Of a stretch of DNA of 64,000 nt, positions 42,965 through 52,067 are shown piece by piece. Positions within the stretch are counted from its first letter, which is position 1. Every line of letters starts with the position of its first letter. Made by a program: the position numbers and the translations under genes. Source of the stretch: Spongiibacter thalassae (lineage in GTDB: Bacteria; Pseudomonadota; Gammaproteobacteria; Pseudomonadales; Spongiibacteraceae); contig NZ_JAAWWK010000008.1 of the NCBI RefSeq assembly GCF_012272835.1, positions 39,500 through 103,499 on the forward strand, written 5' to 3'. The notes under the pieces were generated by a model that saw nothing but the letters and a program-made list of their open reading frames with translations, was not told the DNA's origin and did no database searches.

Positions 42965-43894
42965 ATGCGCGATCAGTATCGAATCACAATAACCAGTTTT
43001 GAGGGTTCGCACCACTATACCCTCACCCAATTAATGCGACGCTTCCTCGCGGCCACCGCAGCAGTGCTGGGTGTACTGTTTGTTGGCGGTTTTATTTCCA
43101 TCTATTTCCTCTCCTCTGAGTTGTACAGCCTTAAAAAGTTCCAGGATCAGATAAAAAACGAGAATATCGCACTGCTGGCTGAGCAAGAGCGCCTGCAGGC
43201 CTCGGTCGAGGAGAAAGCAGCGGCACTGTCGGTAATGGGTGAAGAGCTGGACTCTATCGAGTTAATGATGGGCTTGAAACCCGGTGCAGAAGACGAACTT
43301 TACGAGCGCCTCGATACCGCGAGTCAGACGGTACAGGAAAAGCGCTACATGCTCACTTCGATCCCAAGTGGTTATCCGCTGGAAGAAACCAAGGTCACCA
43401 GCTTTTTCGGTATGCGCAAGCACCCGGTGCTGGGCAAGATGAAGCTCCATGGCGGTGCGGATCTGCGCGCGTCGATTGGTACACCGGTCTTTGCTACTGC
43501 AGATGGTGTGGTTGAATGGGCGGGCATGCATGAGAGCGGCTTGGGGCGAATGGTCAAACTCAGCCACAATTTTGGATTTTCTACGGTATACGGCCACCTT
43601 GATAAAACCACGATTTCAGTGGGTGACTATGTCCGTCAAGGTGATGTGATTGGCTACAGCGGTAATACCGGTTTATCCAGCGCCCCGCACCTGCATTACG
43701 AGGTGAGGCACTTGCATCGGCGCCTGGCTCCCAGAGCGTTTATGGAATGGTCCTTGGAAAATTACGACGTGTTGTTTACGAAGGAAGAGAGGATTAAATG
43801 GGATTCACTGGCAAAGGCGTTAAAAAAGCAGATGGCACTCCCCGAACGACGGTGGTCGCAGCTGGCACCAGCCTTACCGGCGACGTCGAGCTGA
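42965..43894 (+). CDS. M23 (LytM) peptidase, membrane-anchored
   Basis: 309 residues from the ATG at 42965 (MRDQYR); an ATG at 42938 is an alternative and neither has a strong site. N-terminal membrane helix (about 28-50), coiled coil (about 57-95) and a LytM domain with the zinc motif HGGAD (His162, Asp166) and HLH (His242, His244). It cuts peptidoglycan cross-links at the periplasmic face. The last 32 codons overlap the bactofilin gene in another frame. In other bacteria M23 peptidases and bactofilin work together to set cell shape. Confidence 0.9.
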   Translation: MRDQYRITITSFEGSHHYTLTQLMRRFLAATAAVLGVLFVGGFISIYFLSSELYSLKKFQDQIKNENIALLAEQERLQASVEEKAAALSVMGEELDSIELMMGLKPGAEDELYERLDTASQTVQEKRYMLTSIPSGYPLEETKVTSFFGMRKHPVLGKMKLHGGADLRASIGTPVFATADGVVEWAGMHESGLGRMVKLSHNFGFSTVYGHLDKTTISVGDYVRQGDVIGYSGNTGLSSAPHLHYEVRHLHRRLAPRAFMEWSLENYDVLFTKEERIKWDSLAKALKKQMALPERRWSQLAPALPATSS

Positions 43895-44274
43895 AGGATA
43901 ATTTTCACCTCGACGGCAAAATGGAAGGCAAACTGAAATCTGAGGGTGATGTTGCAATTGGTCGCAGCGGTCGCCTCAGTGGCGAAATCAGCGCCAAGCA
44001 GGTGTTGGTCAGCGGCGTGTTCGACGGCAAGATCGATGCCGACCGCCTGGAAATTGTCGCGTCGGGGCAGGTGAGCGGCGAAATCAATGTGCGCGAGCTG
44101 GTGATTGAGTCCGGTGGCCAGTTTATCGGTGCGAGCCAGGTGAAAAAGCACGATACCCCGCCGATGCTGAAACCGGTTGATCAGTCCGGCGATGCCGGTA
44201 CCGGCGAAGCAAGTAGTTCTGTTAAAACGACTGCCAGTGCGAGCAACAAAACAGGGTCGTCAGTCGCTAGCTGA
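43798..44274 (+). CDS. bactofilin
   Basis: 158 residues with the bactofilin beta-helix core (about 15-115), read from repeating short beta units such as TSLTGDVELKDNFHLDGKMEGKL, GRLSGEISAKQVLVSG and GQVSGEINVRELVIESGGQF. The ends are disordered and the tail is Ser/Thr-rich. It polymerises into filaments on the inner membrane and recruits the peptidase of the overlapping upstream gene. The ATG at 43798 has AAGAGAGGA upstream. Its first 97 bp lie inside the M23 gene in another frame. Confidence 0.93.
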   Translation: MGFTGKGVKKADGTPRTTVVAAGTSLTGDVELKDNFHLDGKMEGKLKSEGDVAIGRSGRLSGEISAKQVLVSGVFDGKIDADRLEIVASGQVSGEINVRELVIESGGQFIGASQVKKHDTPPMLKPVDQSGDAGTGEASSSVKTTASASNKTGSSVAS

Positions 44275-44327
44275 ACAGCCTCCGCCTCGGCGCGCTGAGG
44301 TATAGTGTGCAGATTTTTGAGGGTGAT

Positions 44328-44882
44328 ATGGCGCTGAATACAGTTTTGCATCAACGGAGTGGCGGTCTGTGTGAGTTGTGTGCCGGGAGTGACGGCCTCA
44401 GCGCGTACCCGGTGGAATGTGCGGGTGACAGTGTCGCGCTGTGCCAAATCTGCACCGACCAGCTTGCCGACGGCAGCGAATTGCAGGTGTCCCATTGGCA
44501 TTGCCTGAATCAAAGCGTCTGGAGCAGTGAACCCGTTGTACAGGTGCTGTCCTGTCGAGTATTGCGCCGCCTTTCGGCGGAACCCTGGGCGCAGCAGTTA
44601 CTTGAAACCGTCTACCTTGACGACGAAGTTCGAGCACTGGTCACTGCCGACGCGACAGGCGAGCAGGAAGAGCCAACTCGCGACAGTAATGGCGCGGTGC
44701 TACAGGCCGGTGATACCGTCACTCTGATCAAGGATCTGGATGTGAAGGGTACAGGCTTTACCGCGAAGCGCGGCACCGCAGTGCGTAATATATCGCTCAG
44801 TGAAAATCCGTTGCATATAGAAGGTCGGGTGAACGGCACCCGTATCGTCATTATCAGTAAATTTGTTAAACGTGCGGGCTGA
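44328..44882 (+). CDS. PhnA-domain (YjdM-like) protein
   Basis: 184 residues from the ATG at 44328 with GAGGGTGAT upstream. The N-terminus holds a zinc ribbon with Cys pairs (LCELC, LCQIC), then a linker and the PhnA domain (VLQAGDTVTLIKDLDVKGTGFTAKRGTAVRNI). The name comes from the phosphonate gene phnA, but most members have no known phosphonate role. It follows the bactofilin by 53 bp. Confidence 0.88.
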   Translation: MALNTVLHQRSGGLCELCAGSDGLSAYPVECAGDSVALCQICTDQLADGSELQVSHWHCLNQSVWSSEPVVQVLSCRVLRRLSAEPWAQQLLETVYLDDEVRALVTADATGEQEEPTRDSNGAVLQAGDTVTLIKDLDVKGTGFTAKRGTAVRNISLSENPLHIEGRVNGTRIVIISKFVKRAG

Positions 44883-44932
44883 GGGACCTTTGGTCCTGGT
44901 CTGCAGTTGAGATGTAATTGGGAGGACATCAT

Positions 44933-45289
44933 ATGGACTTGATAAAAGCCTGTCCCCTGAGGTTTACGGCGGCAGTGCTGGCGGTGTCTCTGTTATCTAT
45001 TCCCCCGGCCAGAGCAGCCTGCGAGAGCCCGCGCGAACCCGCGATTCCAAGTGGAGCATCGGCCTCATCGGAAGATATGGTCGGTGCACAACGGAATGTC
45101 CAGGCCTACCTTGAGCATGCACAAACCTATTTGACCTGCCTTAAAAAGCGCGAAGCGGCGCTAGGTGACGGCATCAGCGATGCCCAGCAGGAAATGCTGA
45201 TGAAGCGATATATCGATACCGTAGAGGTAATGGAGACGGTGTCGAAAAGATTCAATCGTGAAATGCGGGTATTTAAAAAAGCCTCATAG
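44933..45289 (+). CDS. small exported hypothetical protein
   Basis: 118 residues from the ATG at 44933, which has a strong GGAGG eight bases upstream. Signal peptide 1-27 (ends ARA, then a Cys two residues on). The mature part is polar and helical with Cys in CLKK and no known domain (NVQAYLEHAQTYLTCLKKRE). No function can be named. Stand-alone downstream of the PhnA gene. Confidence 0.75.
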   Translation: MDLIKACPLRFTAAVLAVSLLSIPPARAACESPREPAIPSGASASSEDMVGAQRNVQAYLEHAQTYLTCLKKREAALGDGISDAQQEMLMKRYIDTVEVMETVSKRFNREMRVFKKAS

Positions 45290-45575
45290 CACCTTCGGTG
45301 CTCCCCACCATAAAGGGTCAAGCAGCGGGCGGCTGAAAGTCATTGATGGGGCTCAGCGAATCGGCTGCGACTCCCTCACATTGGCCCGCTCGCGTGTTCA
45401 GGCATTCATTACGCAAACTGTGAGGACAACAGCCGCGGTAGATGGTGCTGGCGTCATTGCGTACAGATTATGGCGCGTTTTGCCTAGCCCCCGAGGGGTA
45501 TTCGGGTAAGGATTGTGAGTGGCAGGGTGCTATGGTGCCCCGTAGACATTCACATAAAAATTGCGAAGTTGACCC

Positions 45576-47030
45576 ATGTCCCAGCAGGTTATTCACACCC
45601 GCACGTTGATTGTCGGCAGTGGCTTCTCCGGCCTGGCGATGGCGATTGCCCTGAAAAAAGCCGGTGACGATGACTTTATTATTCTTGAAAAGGCTCGGGA
45701 GGTCGGCGGCACCTGGCGGGAGAATCACTACCCAGGGGCGGAATGTGATGTCGCCTCGGCGCTGTATTGCTATTCCTTTGAGCCAAACCCAGAGTGGCGC
45801 TACAAATGGTCGGAGCAGCCGCAGATATTTTCTTACCTTAAGCAGGTCGCCCAAAAATACGATATTTATCGACATGTTCAATTCGAACGGAACCTGATAG
45901 AAGCGCACTATGGTGGTGATGCTGGGTACTGGCGCTTGCGTTGTGCCGATGGCAGTGTGTATCACAGCCAGTTCTGGGTGTCGGCGGTGGGGCAGTTGCA
46001 TCGGCCAATGATCCCGGAAATACCCGGTAAACAGGCTTTTCGCGGTGCACAGTTCCACTCTGCAGAGTGGGATCACAGCGTCGATTTGCGTGACAAGCGG
46101 GTTGCCGTTATCGGTAATGCCGCCTCGGCGGTGCAGTTTATTCCGCAGATTGCGCCCCTGGTGAAGCAGCTGACCGTGCTGCAACGCAGCGCGAACTGGG
46201 TGTTGCCGAAGCTGGATCGCCCTTACCGGGAGTGGGAGAAGGCGCTATCGCGGCGACTGCCAATCGCCGCAAAGTTTTATCGACTGCTGTTGTGGTTACG
46301 CAGCGAGGTCCTGCTGTTTCCGCTGATGGCAGGTAACCCGCTGTTACAGTGGTGGGCGAAAACGATGAATCGGCGTTATCTGCGCCGACATATTGACGAC
46401 CCGGAACTTCGGCGCAAGCTCACCCCGGACTACCCCGTTGGTGCCAAACGGGTATTGTTCTCCGATGACTACTACCCTGCTTTGGCAAGGGGCAATACTC
46501 AGCTGGTGGATACGCCTGTGCGGCGCCTCAACGAGGAAGGCATCGAGCTGGAGTCTGGAGAACAACTTGATGTTGATGTGCTGATCTACGGCACTGGCTT
46601 TCGCACCAATCCCTTTCTGGCAGGCATTGATGTTCGTGCCGAGGATAACTCCTCTCTGGCGGATAAGTGGCGCGGAGGCGCCGAGGCGTATCTGGGAGTA
46701 GCCTGCGCCGGAGTGCCCAATTTTTTTATGATGTATGGCCCGAATACCAACCTCGGGCACAACTCCATTGTGTTGATGGCTGAGAGCCAGGCGCGTTATA
46801 TCGCGGCATTAATGGCGCGTACGAAAACCACAATTGAAGTGGATGCTCAGGCGCAGCAGGATTACAACCGGGAAATACAGCGCCGCCTGCAGCGGATGGT
46901 GTGGAACCGTGTCGCCGATAGCTGGTACCGGGATGGCGGCAAAATCACTAACAACTGGCCAGGCCGCTGTGCGGAATATGCCCGCCGGACACGCAGGCCG
47001 AATTGGCGCCATTTCCGTTTCGGTAGCTAG
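45576..47030 (+). CDS. flavin-dependent monooxygenase, Baeyer-Villiger type
   Basis: 484 residues. FAD motif GSGFSG at about 15-20, then the BVMO fingerprint F-x-G-x3-H-x3-W (FRGAQFHSAEW) and a second dinucleotide site GNAASA for NADPH. Reaction: insertion of oxygen next to a carbonyl or S/N oxidation. The substrate is unknown. A hairpin shared with the convergent lipoprotein gene lies after the stop. Start ATG 45576 lacks a strong ribosome site. Confidence 0.9.
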   Translation: MSQQVIHTRTLIVGSGFSGLAMAIALKKAGDDDFIILEKAREVGGTWRENHYPGAECDVASALYCYSFEPNPEWRYKWSEQPQIFSYLKQVAQKYDIYRHVQFERNLIEAHYGGDAGYWRLRCADGSVYHSQFWVSAVGQLHRPMIPEIPGKQAFRGAQFHSAEWDHSVDLRDKRVAVIGNAASAVQFIPQIAPLVKQLTVLQRSANWVLPKLDRPYREWEKALSRRLPIAAKFYRLLLWLRSEVLLFPLMAGNPLLQWWAKTMNRRYLRRHIDDPELRRKLTPDYPVGAKRVLFSDDYYPALARGNTQLVDTPVRRLNEEGIELESGEQLDVDVLIYGTGFRTNPFLAGIDVRAEDNSSLADKWRGGAEAYLGVACAGVPNFFMMYGPNTNLGHNSIVLMAESQARYIAALMARTKTTIEVDAQAQQDYNREIQRRLQRMVWNRVADSWYRDGGKITNNWPGRCAEYARRTRRPNWRHFRFGS

Positions 47031-47045
47031 GGTTTGGTAAGAATA

Positions 47046-47075
47046 AAGGGGCCGACTCTGCAGGGTCGGCCCCTT
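47046..47075. terminator. bidirectional terminator hairpin
   Basis: Perfect 11-bp stem AAGGGGCCGAC (47046-47056) / GTCGGCCCCTT (47065-47075), 8-nt loop. It lies between the convergent monooxygenase and DUF4382 genes. T tracts are short on both sides, so it acts as a stable hairpin more than a textbook terminator. Confidence 0.65.
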
Positions 47076-47108
47076 GTGCTGGTAGTATCCAGACGAGGGT
47101 GCTTTGCC

Positions 47109-48155
47109 TCAGCCGCCCGTACCGGCGTCAGCTTCTGCGCCGCCGCTGATTTCGCTGGGTTCTTCGCTGAAGTCGGCATTCGTGGTGGCGTCAGCGACAA
47201 CATTTACCGCTATGGTTTCCGTAAAGGCGATATCATCGTCACTTTCAGGGGCGTCGTTCGGTGCTTCGCAACTGTACGAAACACTGTAGTTCCCCGCGCT
47301 GACAAAGCCGATATCGTAGCCGTAACTGCCGTCCTCGCGTTGTTTTACTTCGGCAGTGGTAATCGGGCGCGGCCCTGTAGTGCTGTCGTCCACTTCATCG
47401 CTGCCGGCGGCGATGCCCGGGTCGTAGACGTCGTCGGGGGTTTGTTCGGCGGTGACCAGGTCGCCCTCGTACAGATAGACTGCGCCGAAGCCAGAATAAA
47501 TGGCGCAGGCGGGGTGGTTGACCACGGTGCCGTCCACGTTACCGGTGATCGCTCCCACCTGCTGATTGTCTACCAGCCGCAGGGCCGGACGAAGCAAGTA
47601 GTAATCGGCGTTGGCGGGCTTGACCAGGCCTTTGCGCAGCACGAAATCGATCGTGAAATCGCTCTCGCCGCCCGCAGCAACGGTAAAGCCACTGGTCAGT
47701 TTCAGCGATTTCGGGTTGCCATTGCTGTTGCCATTCTGCTGGCCAGGAATAAACAGATCGGTTTCGTTGCCGATTTCGGGGGTTACCGTTGAATCGGGAA
47801 AGCCACCTTCAACATAGAGTCTTATCCAGTTGTACTCACCGGAGGGAACGGTGACGTCGCCCATGATTTCCTGAGAAGTGCTGCCGGTCAGCTCCAGCAG
47901 GTTTTCAATGGTGACCGGTGCGTCGAGGTCGATTTGAATAACGTCGCCATCTCGGGGCTTGAGGTCGATGCGGCTGAAGGTGACTTTGACGGCGTCGACA
48001 TCATCCACCGGGGCGTCGGTGGCGAACAGACTGATTTTGCCGGGCTCCGGCTTGGCAGCAGGGCTTGAATTTGAGTCATCCCCGCATCCGTTCAGTAGAA
48101 GCAGGCCCCCACCTGCCAGCAATGCTGCGTAAAGTTTATCATTCAATTTTTTCAT
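47109..48155 (-). CDS. DUF4382 lipoprotein
   Basis: 348 residues from the ATG at 48155 with CGGAGG upstream. Lipobox LLNGC (Cys after LLLLNG) then a Ser/Pro spacer, then DUF4382 (about 40-210: ISLFATDAPVDDVDAVKVTFSRIDL, YNWIRLYVEG), and a C-terminal domain with an acidic tail. DUF4382 proteins are surface or periplasmic lipoproteins of unknown use. The acidic, Gly-rich end suggests calcium or surface exposure. Divergent from the FAD oxidoreductase operon. Confidence 0.85.
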   Translation of the reverse strand: MKKLNDKLYAALLAGGGLLLLNGCGDDSNSSPAAKPEPGKISLFATDAPVDDVDAVKVTFSRIDLKPRDGDVIQIDLDAPVTIENLLELTGSTSQEIMGDVTVPSGEYNWIRLYVEGGFPDSTVTPEIGNETDLFIPGQQNGNSNGNPKSLKLTSGFTVAAGGESDFTIDFVLRKGLVKPANADYYLLRPALRLVDNQQVGAITGNVDGTVVNHPACAIYSGFGAVYLYEGDLVTAEQTPDDVYDPGIAAGSDEVDDSTTGPRPITTAEVKQREDGSYGYDIGFVSAGNYSVSYSCEAPNDAPESDDDIAFTETIAVNVVADATTNADFSEEPSEISGGAEADAGTGG

Positions 48156-48334
48156 TATGGCCTCCGAGGTTTGTCGTTGCTTTAACTCGTCGTGCCTGTT
48201 CTGTGACATTGAAAAGGCGAAAAGTTTCCCCAATGGCGCACTGGCTGGAGACCGCCGTGCATCAATAAGGCGCCTGTCGCGGATAGTTATCGCGCCATTT
48301 TTCTAATGAATTTAATTCCGCGCTGTGCTGTAAT

Positions 48335-48376
48335 CAGTGTCGGACGGGGTGTCGGCCCCGAAACAGTCCGACACTG
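48335..48376. repeat. compound inverted repeat before the 2-oxoacid oxidoreductase operon
   Basis: Outer arms CAGTGTCGGAC (48335-48345) and GTCCGACACTG (48366-48376) are a perfect 11-bp inverted repeat around a 20-nt centre that itself contains GGGG-TGTCGG-CCCC. It is 42 bp before the TTG start at 48418. It may be an operator, an attenuator or the leader hairpin of the operon; no T tract follows. Confidence 0.6.
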
Positions 48377-48417
48377 CGCGACCCGAACAGAGCTAATAAT
48401 AAAAGCGAGGGGGAGCA

Positions 48418-50199
48418 TTGAAGCCCACTGATATCCACGACCCCGAATATTTTCACAAGGTGGTCGATTGCCAGTACGCCTGCCCGGCACACACTCCTGT
48501 GCCCGAATACATTCGGCTTATCGCCGCCAAACGCTACACCGATGCCTACCTGATTAACTGGGAATCCAACGTTTTTCCCGGAGTGTTGGGGCGCACCTGC
48601 GACCGTCCCTGCGAGCCGGCCTGTCGGCGTGGCCGGGTAGAAGAGGAGCCTGTCGCCATTTGCCGGCTCAAGCGCGTGGCCGCCGATAACAAAGGCGACC
48701 TGACAGACCGCATGCCGAAGATTCCGACGCAGAAAAATGGCTATAAGGTCGCCTTGATTGGCGGTGGTCCAGCCTCGTTGACGGTGGCTCGGGACTTGAT
48801 GCCGCTAGGGTATAGCATCGACCTCTACGACGATCAACGTGCCGCAGGCGGTTTTATGCGCAGCCAGATTCCGGCCTTCCGTCTGCCGGAGTCGGTGCTC
48901 AATGAAGAGGTCAATTACATTCTCGATATGGGTGTGGTGTGCCACCACAACCATTACGTGGAGAGCTTGAAGGGAGTTCTGGACAAGCGTTACGACGCCG
49001 TTTTTGTCGGTACCGGCGCTCCCCGTGGTCGCGACCTGGATATACCTGGCCGGGCCGAGGCTGCGGCCAATGTTCATATTGGCATTGACTGGTTGTCCAG
49101 TGTCGCCTTTGAGCACATCGACAGTATCGGCAAGCGGGTGATTGTACTCGGCGGTGGTAACACGGCCATGGACTGCTGTCGCACCGCCCGCCGCCTCGGC
49201 GGCGAAGATGTCAAGGTTGTGGTGCGTAGCCCCTTTGCCGAAATGAAAGCCTCGCCCTGGGAAAAGGAAGACGCCCAGCACGAGGGTATTCCCATTCTCG
49301 ATAACCACGTGCCCAAGGCTTTTGTGGTCGAATCGGGAAAGCTGGTGGCCATGCAGTTTGAAAAGGTCAAGGCGGTGTACGACGGCAGCGGCAAGCGCTC
49401 GCTGGTGCCTCTGAGTGAGCCGCCGGTCACGATTCCCTGTGACGATGTGCTGGTGGCGATCGGCCAGGAAAATGCCTTTCCCTGGATCGAGCGGGATATC
49501 GGCATTGAGTTTGGCAAATGGGATATGCCGGTAGTCGACGCGACGACTTTCCAGTCCTCCAACCCCAGAGTGTTTTTTGGGGGCGACGCCGCTTTCGGCC
49601 CTGAAAACGTGATTACCGCTGTGGCCCATGGGCATCAGGCCGCAGTGTCAATTGACCTGTTCTGCCGGGGAGAGGCGGTAAGTCAGCGACCGCCACCGGG
49701 GGTCACTCTGGTGTCGCAGAAAATGGGCATCCACGAGTGGAGTTACGATAGTCAGGTGGAAAGTGACAAGCGCTATGAAGTGCCTCAGGCTGCCCTGGCC
49801 GACACCCTGTCAAACCGCAAAATGGAAGTGGAGCTAGGCTTTGACGAACAGACTGCCTTTGACGAAGCTCAACGCTGTTTGAACTGCGACGCCCAAACCG
49901 TATTCAGCGAAAAGCTGTGTATTGAATGCGATGCCTGTATTGATATTTGTCCCACAGATTGCCTGACCTTTGCGGTGAATGACGGCGATGAAGACAGCCT
50001 GCGCCAGCGACTGAAAATACCGGCGAATAACCGCGACCAGGATATTTACGTTTCTACCGACCTCAAAACCGGCCGCGCGATGGTCAAGGACGAAAACGTC
50101 TGCCTGCACTGCGGCCTTTGTGCCGAGCGCTGCCCAACGGCTGCCTGGGATATGCAGAAGTTTTACTACACGGTGACCAAAGCGGGGCAGAGTGTCTGA
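48418..50199 (+). CDS. FAD-dependent NAD(P)H oxidoreductase with ferredoxin domains (GltD-like)
   Basis: 593 residues from a TTG start with GAGGGGGAG upstream. The N-terminus has GltD-type Fe-S cysteines (Cys18, 22, 61, 65, 69), then FAD site IGGGPAS (about 114-120), NAD(P) site VLGGGNTAMD (about 243-252), and a C-terminal pair of 4Fe-4S sites (CIECDACIDICP, CLHCGLCAERCP). It can move electrons between NAD(P)H and ferredoxin-type clusters. The stop overlaps the next start (TGATG). The downstream genes code an oxidoreductase for 2-oxoacids, so this is the electron-exchange subunit, making an NAD(P)-linked enzyme in an aerobe plausible. Confidence 0.88.
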   Translation: MKPTDIHDPEYFHKVVDCQYACPAHTPVPEYIRLIAAKRYTDAYLINWESNVFPGVLGRTCDRPCEPACRRGRVEEEPVAICRLKRVAADNKGDLTDRMPKIPTQKNGYKVALIGGGPASLTVARDLMPLGYSIDLYDDQRAAGGFMRSQIPAFRLPESVLNEEVNYILDMGVVCHHNHYVESLKGVLDKRYDAVFVGTGAPRGRDLDIPGRAEAAANVHIGIDWLSSVAFEHIDSIGKRVIVLGGGNTAMDCCRTARRLGGEDVKVVVRSPFAEMKASPWEKEDAQHEGIPILDNHVPKAFVVESGKLVAMQFEKVKAVYDGSGKRSLVPLSEPPVTIPCDDVLVAIGQENAFPWIERDIGIEFGKWDMPVVDATTFQSSNPRVFFGGDAAFGPENVITAVAHGHQAAVSIDLFCRGEAVSQRPPPGVTLVSQKMGIHEWSYDSQVESDKRYEVPQAALADTLSNRKMEVELGFDEQTAFDEAQRCLNCDAQTVFSEKLCIECDACIDICPTDCLTFAVNDGDEDSLRQRLKIPANNRDQDIYVSTDLKTGRAMVKDENVCLHCGLCAERCPTAAWDMQKFYYTVTKAGQSV

Positions 50200-52067
50200 T
50201 GAAGCGGATCGAAGCAGTTAACGACTTTGTGATTAAGTTTGCCAACGTCAATGGCACTGGTTCGGCCAGCGCAAACAATATGTTTGCCAAAGCGCTGTTC
50301 CGCATGGGGCTGCCGGTTAGCCCGAAAAATATCTTTCCCTCCAATATTCAGGGGCTGCCCACCTGGTATGAAGTGCGGGTGAGTGAAAAGGGGTATTTGG
50401 GCCGCCGGGGCGGCGTCGATATGATGGTCTGTGTCAATCCCCAGAGTATGGCGCGGGATATCAAGGAACTGGAATCCGGCGGCTATTTTCTTTACGACTC
50501 CAGCAAGCCCCTCGACCTGCGTATGGTGCGCAGCGATATTCATTTCATTGGTGTGCCGCTGAAGGACTTGTGCCAGCGCGAATTCAGCGATGCCCGGCAG
50601 CAGCAACTGTTTCGTAATGTCATCTATGTGGGGGCCCTGGCCGCTCTGTTGGATATCGAATTCGACGTGCTGACCAAACTGGTGTCAGACCAGTTCGGTG
50701 GTAAGGAAAAGCTGGTGACCCCCAATGTGCGTGCCCTGGAATTGGGTTACCACTACGCCATTGAAAATTTCCAATGCCCCTTGGGTATTCGCGTGGAGCG
50801 ACGGGATGCCGTGGGTGAGCAGGTGCTGATTGACGGCAATACCGCGGCCTCTCTTGGTGCCATATATGGCGGGGCGACGGTGGCGGCCTGGTACCCCATC
50901 ACACCCTCTACCTCGGTGGTAGACGGTTTTGAAAAATACTGTAAGCGGCTGCGTATCGACCCCGGCAGCGGTGACAAAAACTACGCCATCGTACAGGCGG
51001 AAGATGAACTGGCGGCGATTGGCATGGTGATTGGTGCCAGTTGGAATGGTGCGCGGGCGTTTACCGCCACCAGCGGGCCGGGTATTTCGCTGATGAGCGA
51101 GTTCCTTGGCTTGGCCTATTTTGCGGAGATTCCCACGGTACTTATCAATATTCAGCGCGCGGGGCCGTCTACGGGGATGCCCACCCGCACTCAGCAGTCC
51201 GACATCCTCGCCTGCGCCTACGCCTCACACGGTGATACCAAGCAGGTGCTGCTATTTCCATCGACACCCAAGGAATGCTTCGACATGGGAGCTCAGGCCT
51301 TCGACCTGGCTGAGTCGCTGCAAACCCCGGTAATAATGCTCAGCGATCTCGACCTGGGAATGAACGACACCATGTCGCCGCCACTGGAGTGGGATGACAG
51401 CCGTGAATATCAGCGTGGCAAGGTATTCAGTGAGCGCGACCTGGAGGAAATGAGCGAGCGCTTCGGGCGTTATCTCGACATCGATGGCGACGGTATTCCC
51501 TACCGTACCTACCCCGGCACCCACCCGACCAAGGGTGCGTTTTTCACCCGTGGCACGTCCCGTGATGAATATGCGGTGTACACCGAAGACGGCGACGCCT
51601 ATCAACAGAATATGGAACGTTTGCTGAAAAAGTGGGAAACCGCCAAGAGCTATGTGCCGGCCCCGGAGCTAATAAGCTGTAGTGGCGGCAGTACGGTGGG
51701 GGTTATTCACTTTGGCACCAGTCGCGATGCAACGCTGGAGGCTGTCGATGCACTCGCTGCGCAGGGGGTTGCGGTCGATACCCTGCGCATTCGCGCACTG
51801 CCATTTTCATCGGTGATTGACGACTTTATCGACTCCCACGATACCGTGTTTGTGGTCGAACAAAACCGCGATGCCCAGATGCGCAGCCTGCTGGTAAATG
51901 AGTGCGAGGTGTCGCCTCGTCGCTTGCTGTCTATTCTCAATTTCAATGGCACCCCGATCACCGCGCGGCAAATCCGCGATGAGATCGCCCAGCACCTGCA
52001 GCGGGACAAGGGGAGTAATGTGCGGCCCCTGCGCAAGGGCGCCAGTGCCAAGGAGTCCCGTCGATGA
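50199..52067 (+). CDS. 2-oxoacid:acceptor oxidoreductase, fused gamma/alpha subunit
   Basis: 622 residues from the ATG at 50199 (overlaps the preceding stop by 1 base; a longer frame runs into that gene). The first 200 residues are the gamma domain (VNGTGSASANNMFAKAL), the rest is the alpha pyrimidine-binding part (YPITPSTSVVDG, TATSGPGISLMSEFLGLAY, QRAGPSTGMPTRTQQSD). With the next subunit it converts a 2-oxoacid plus CoA to acyl-CoA, CO2 and reduced ferredoxin, or the reverse. The Kor/2-oxoglutarate type is likely. Overlaps the beta gene by 4 bp. Confidence 0.9.
   Translation: MKRIEAVNDFVIKFANVNGTGSASANNMFAKALFRMGLPVSPKNIFPSNIQGLPTWYEVRVSEKGYLGRRGGVDMMVCVNPQSMARDIKELESGGYFLYDSSKPLDLRMVRSDIHFIGVPLKDLCQREFSDARQQQLFRNVIYVGALAALLDIEFDVLTKLVSDQFGGKEKLVTPNVRALELGYHYAIENFQCPLGIRVERRDAVGEQVLIDGNTAASLGAIYGGATVAAWYPITPSTSVVDGFEKYCKRLRIDPGSGDKNYAIVQAEDELAAIGMVIGASWNGARAFTATSGPGISLMSEFLGLAYFAEIPTVLINIQRAGPSTGMPTRTQQSDILACAYASHGDTKQVLLFPSTPKECFDMGAQAFDLAESLQTPVIMLSDLDLGMNDTMSPPLEWDDSREYQRGKVFSERDLEEMSERFGRYLDIDGDGIPYRTYPGTHPTKGAFFTRGTSRDEYAVYTEDGDAYQQNMERLLKKWETAKSYVPAPELISCSGGSTVGVIHFGTSRDATLEAVDALAAQGVAVDTLRIRALPFSSVIDDFIDSHDTVFVVEQNRDAQMRSLLVNECEVSPRRLLSILNFNGTPITARQIRDEIAQHLQRDKGSNVRPLRKGASAKESRR

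Noticed and set aside
44884..44896. GGACC-TTT-GGTCC hairpin after the PhnA gene
   Set aside because: Five-bp stem and no T tract; not supported as a terminator.
45288..45302. AGCACC-TTC-GGTGCT hairpin
   Set aside because: Short stem overlapping a stop codon, no T tract.
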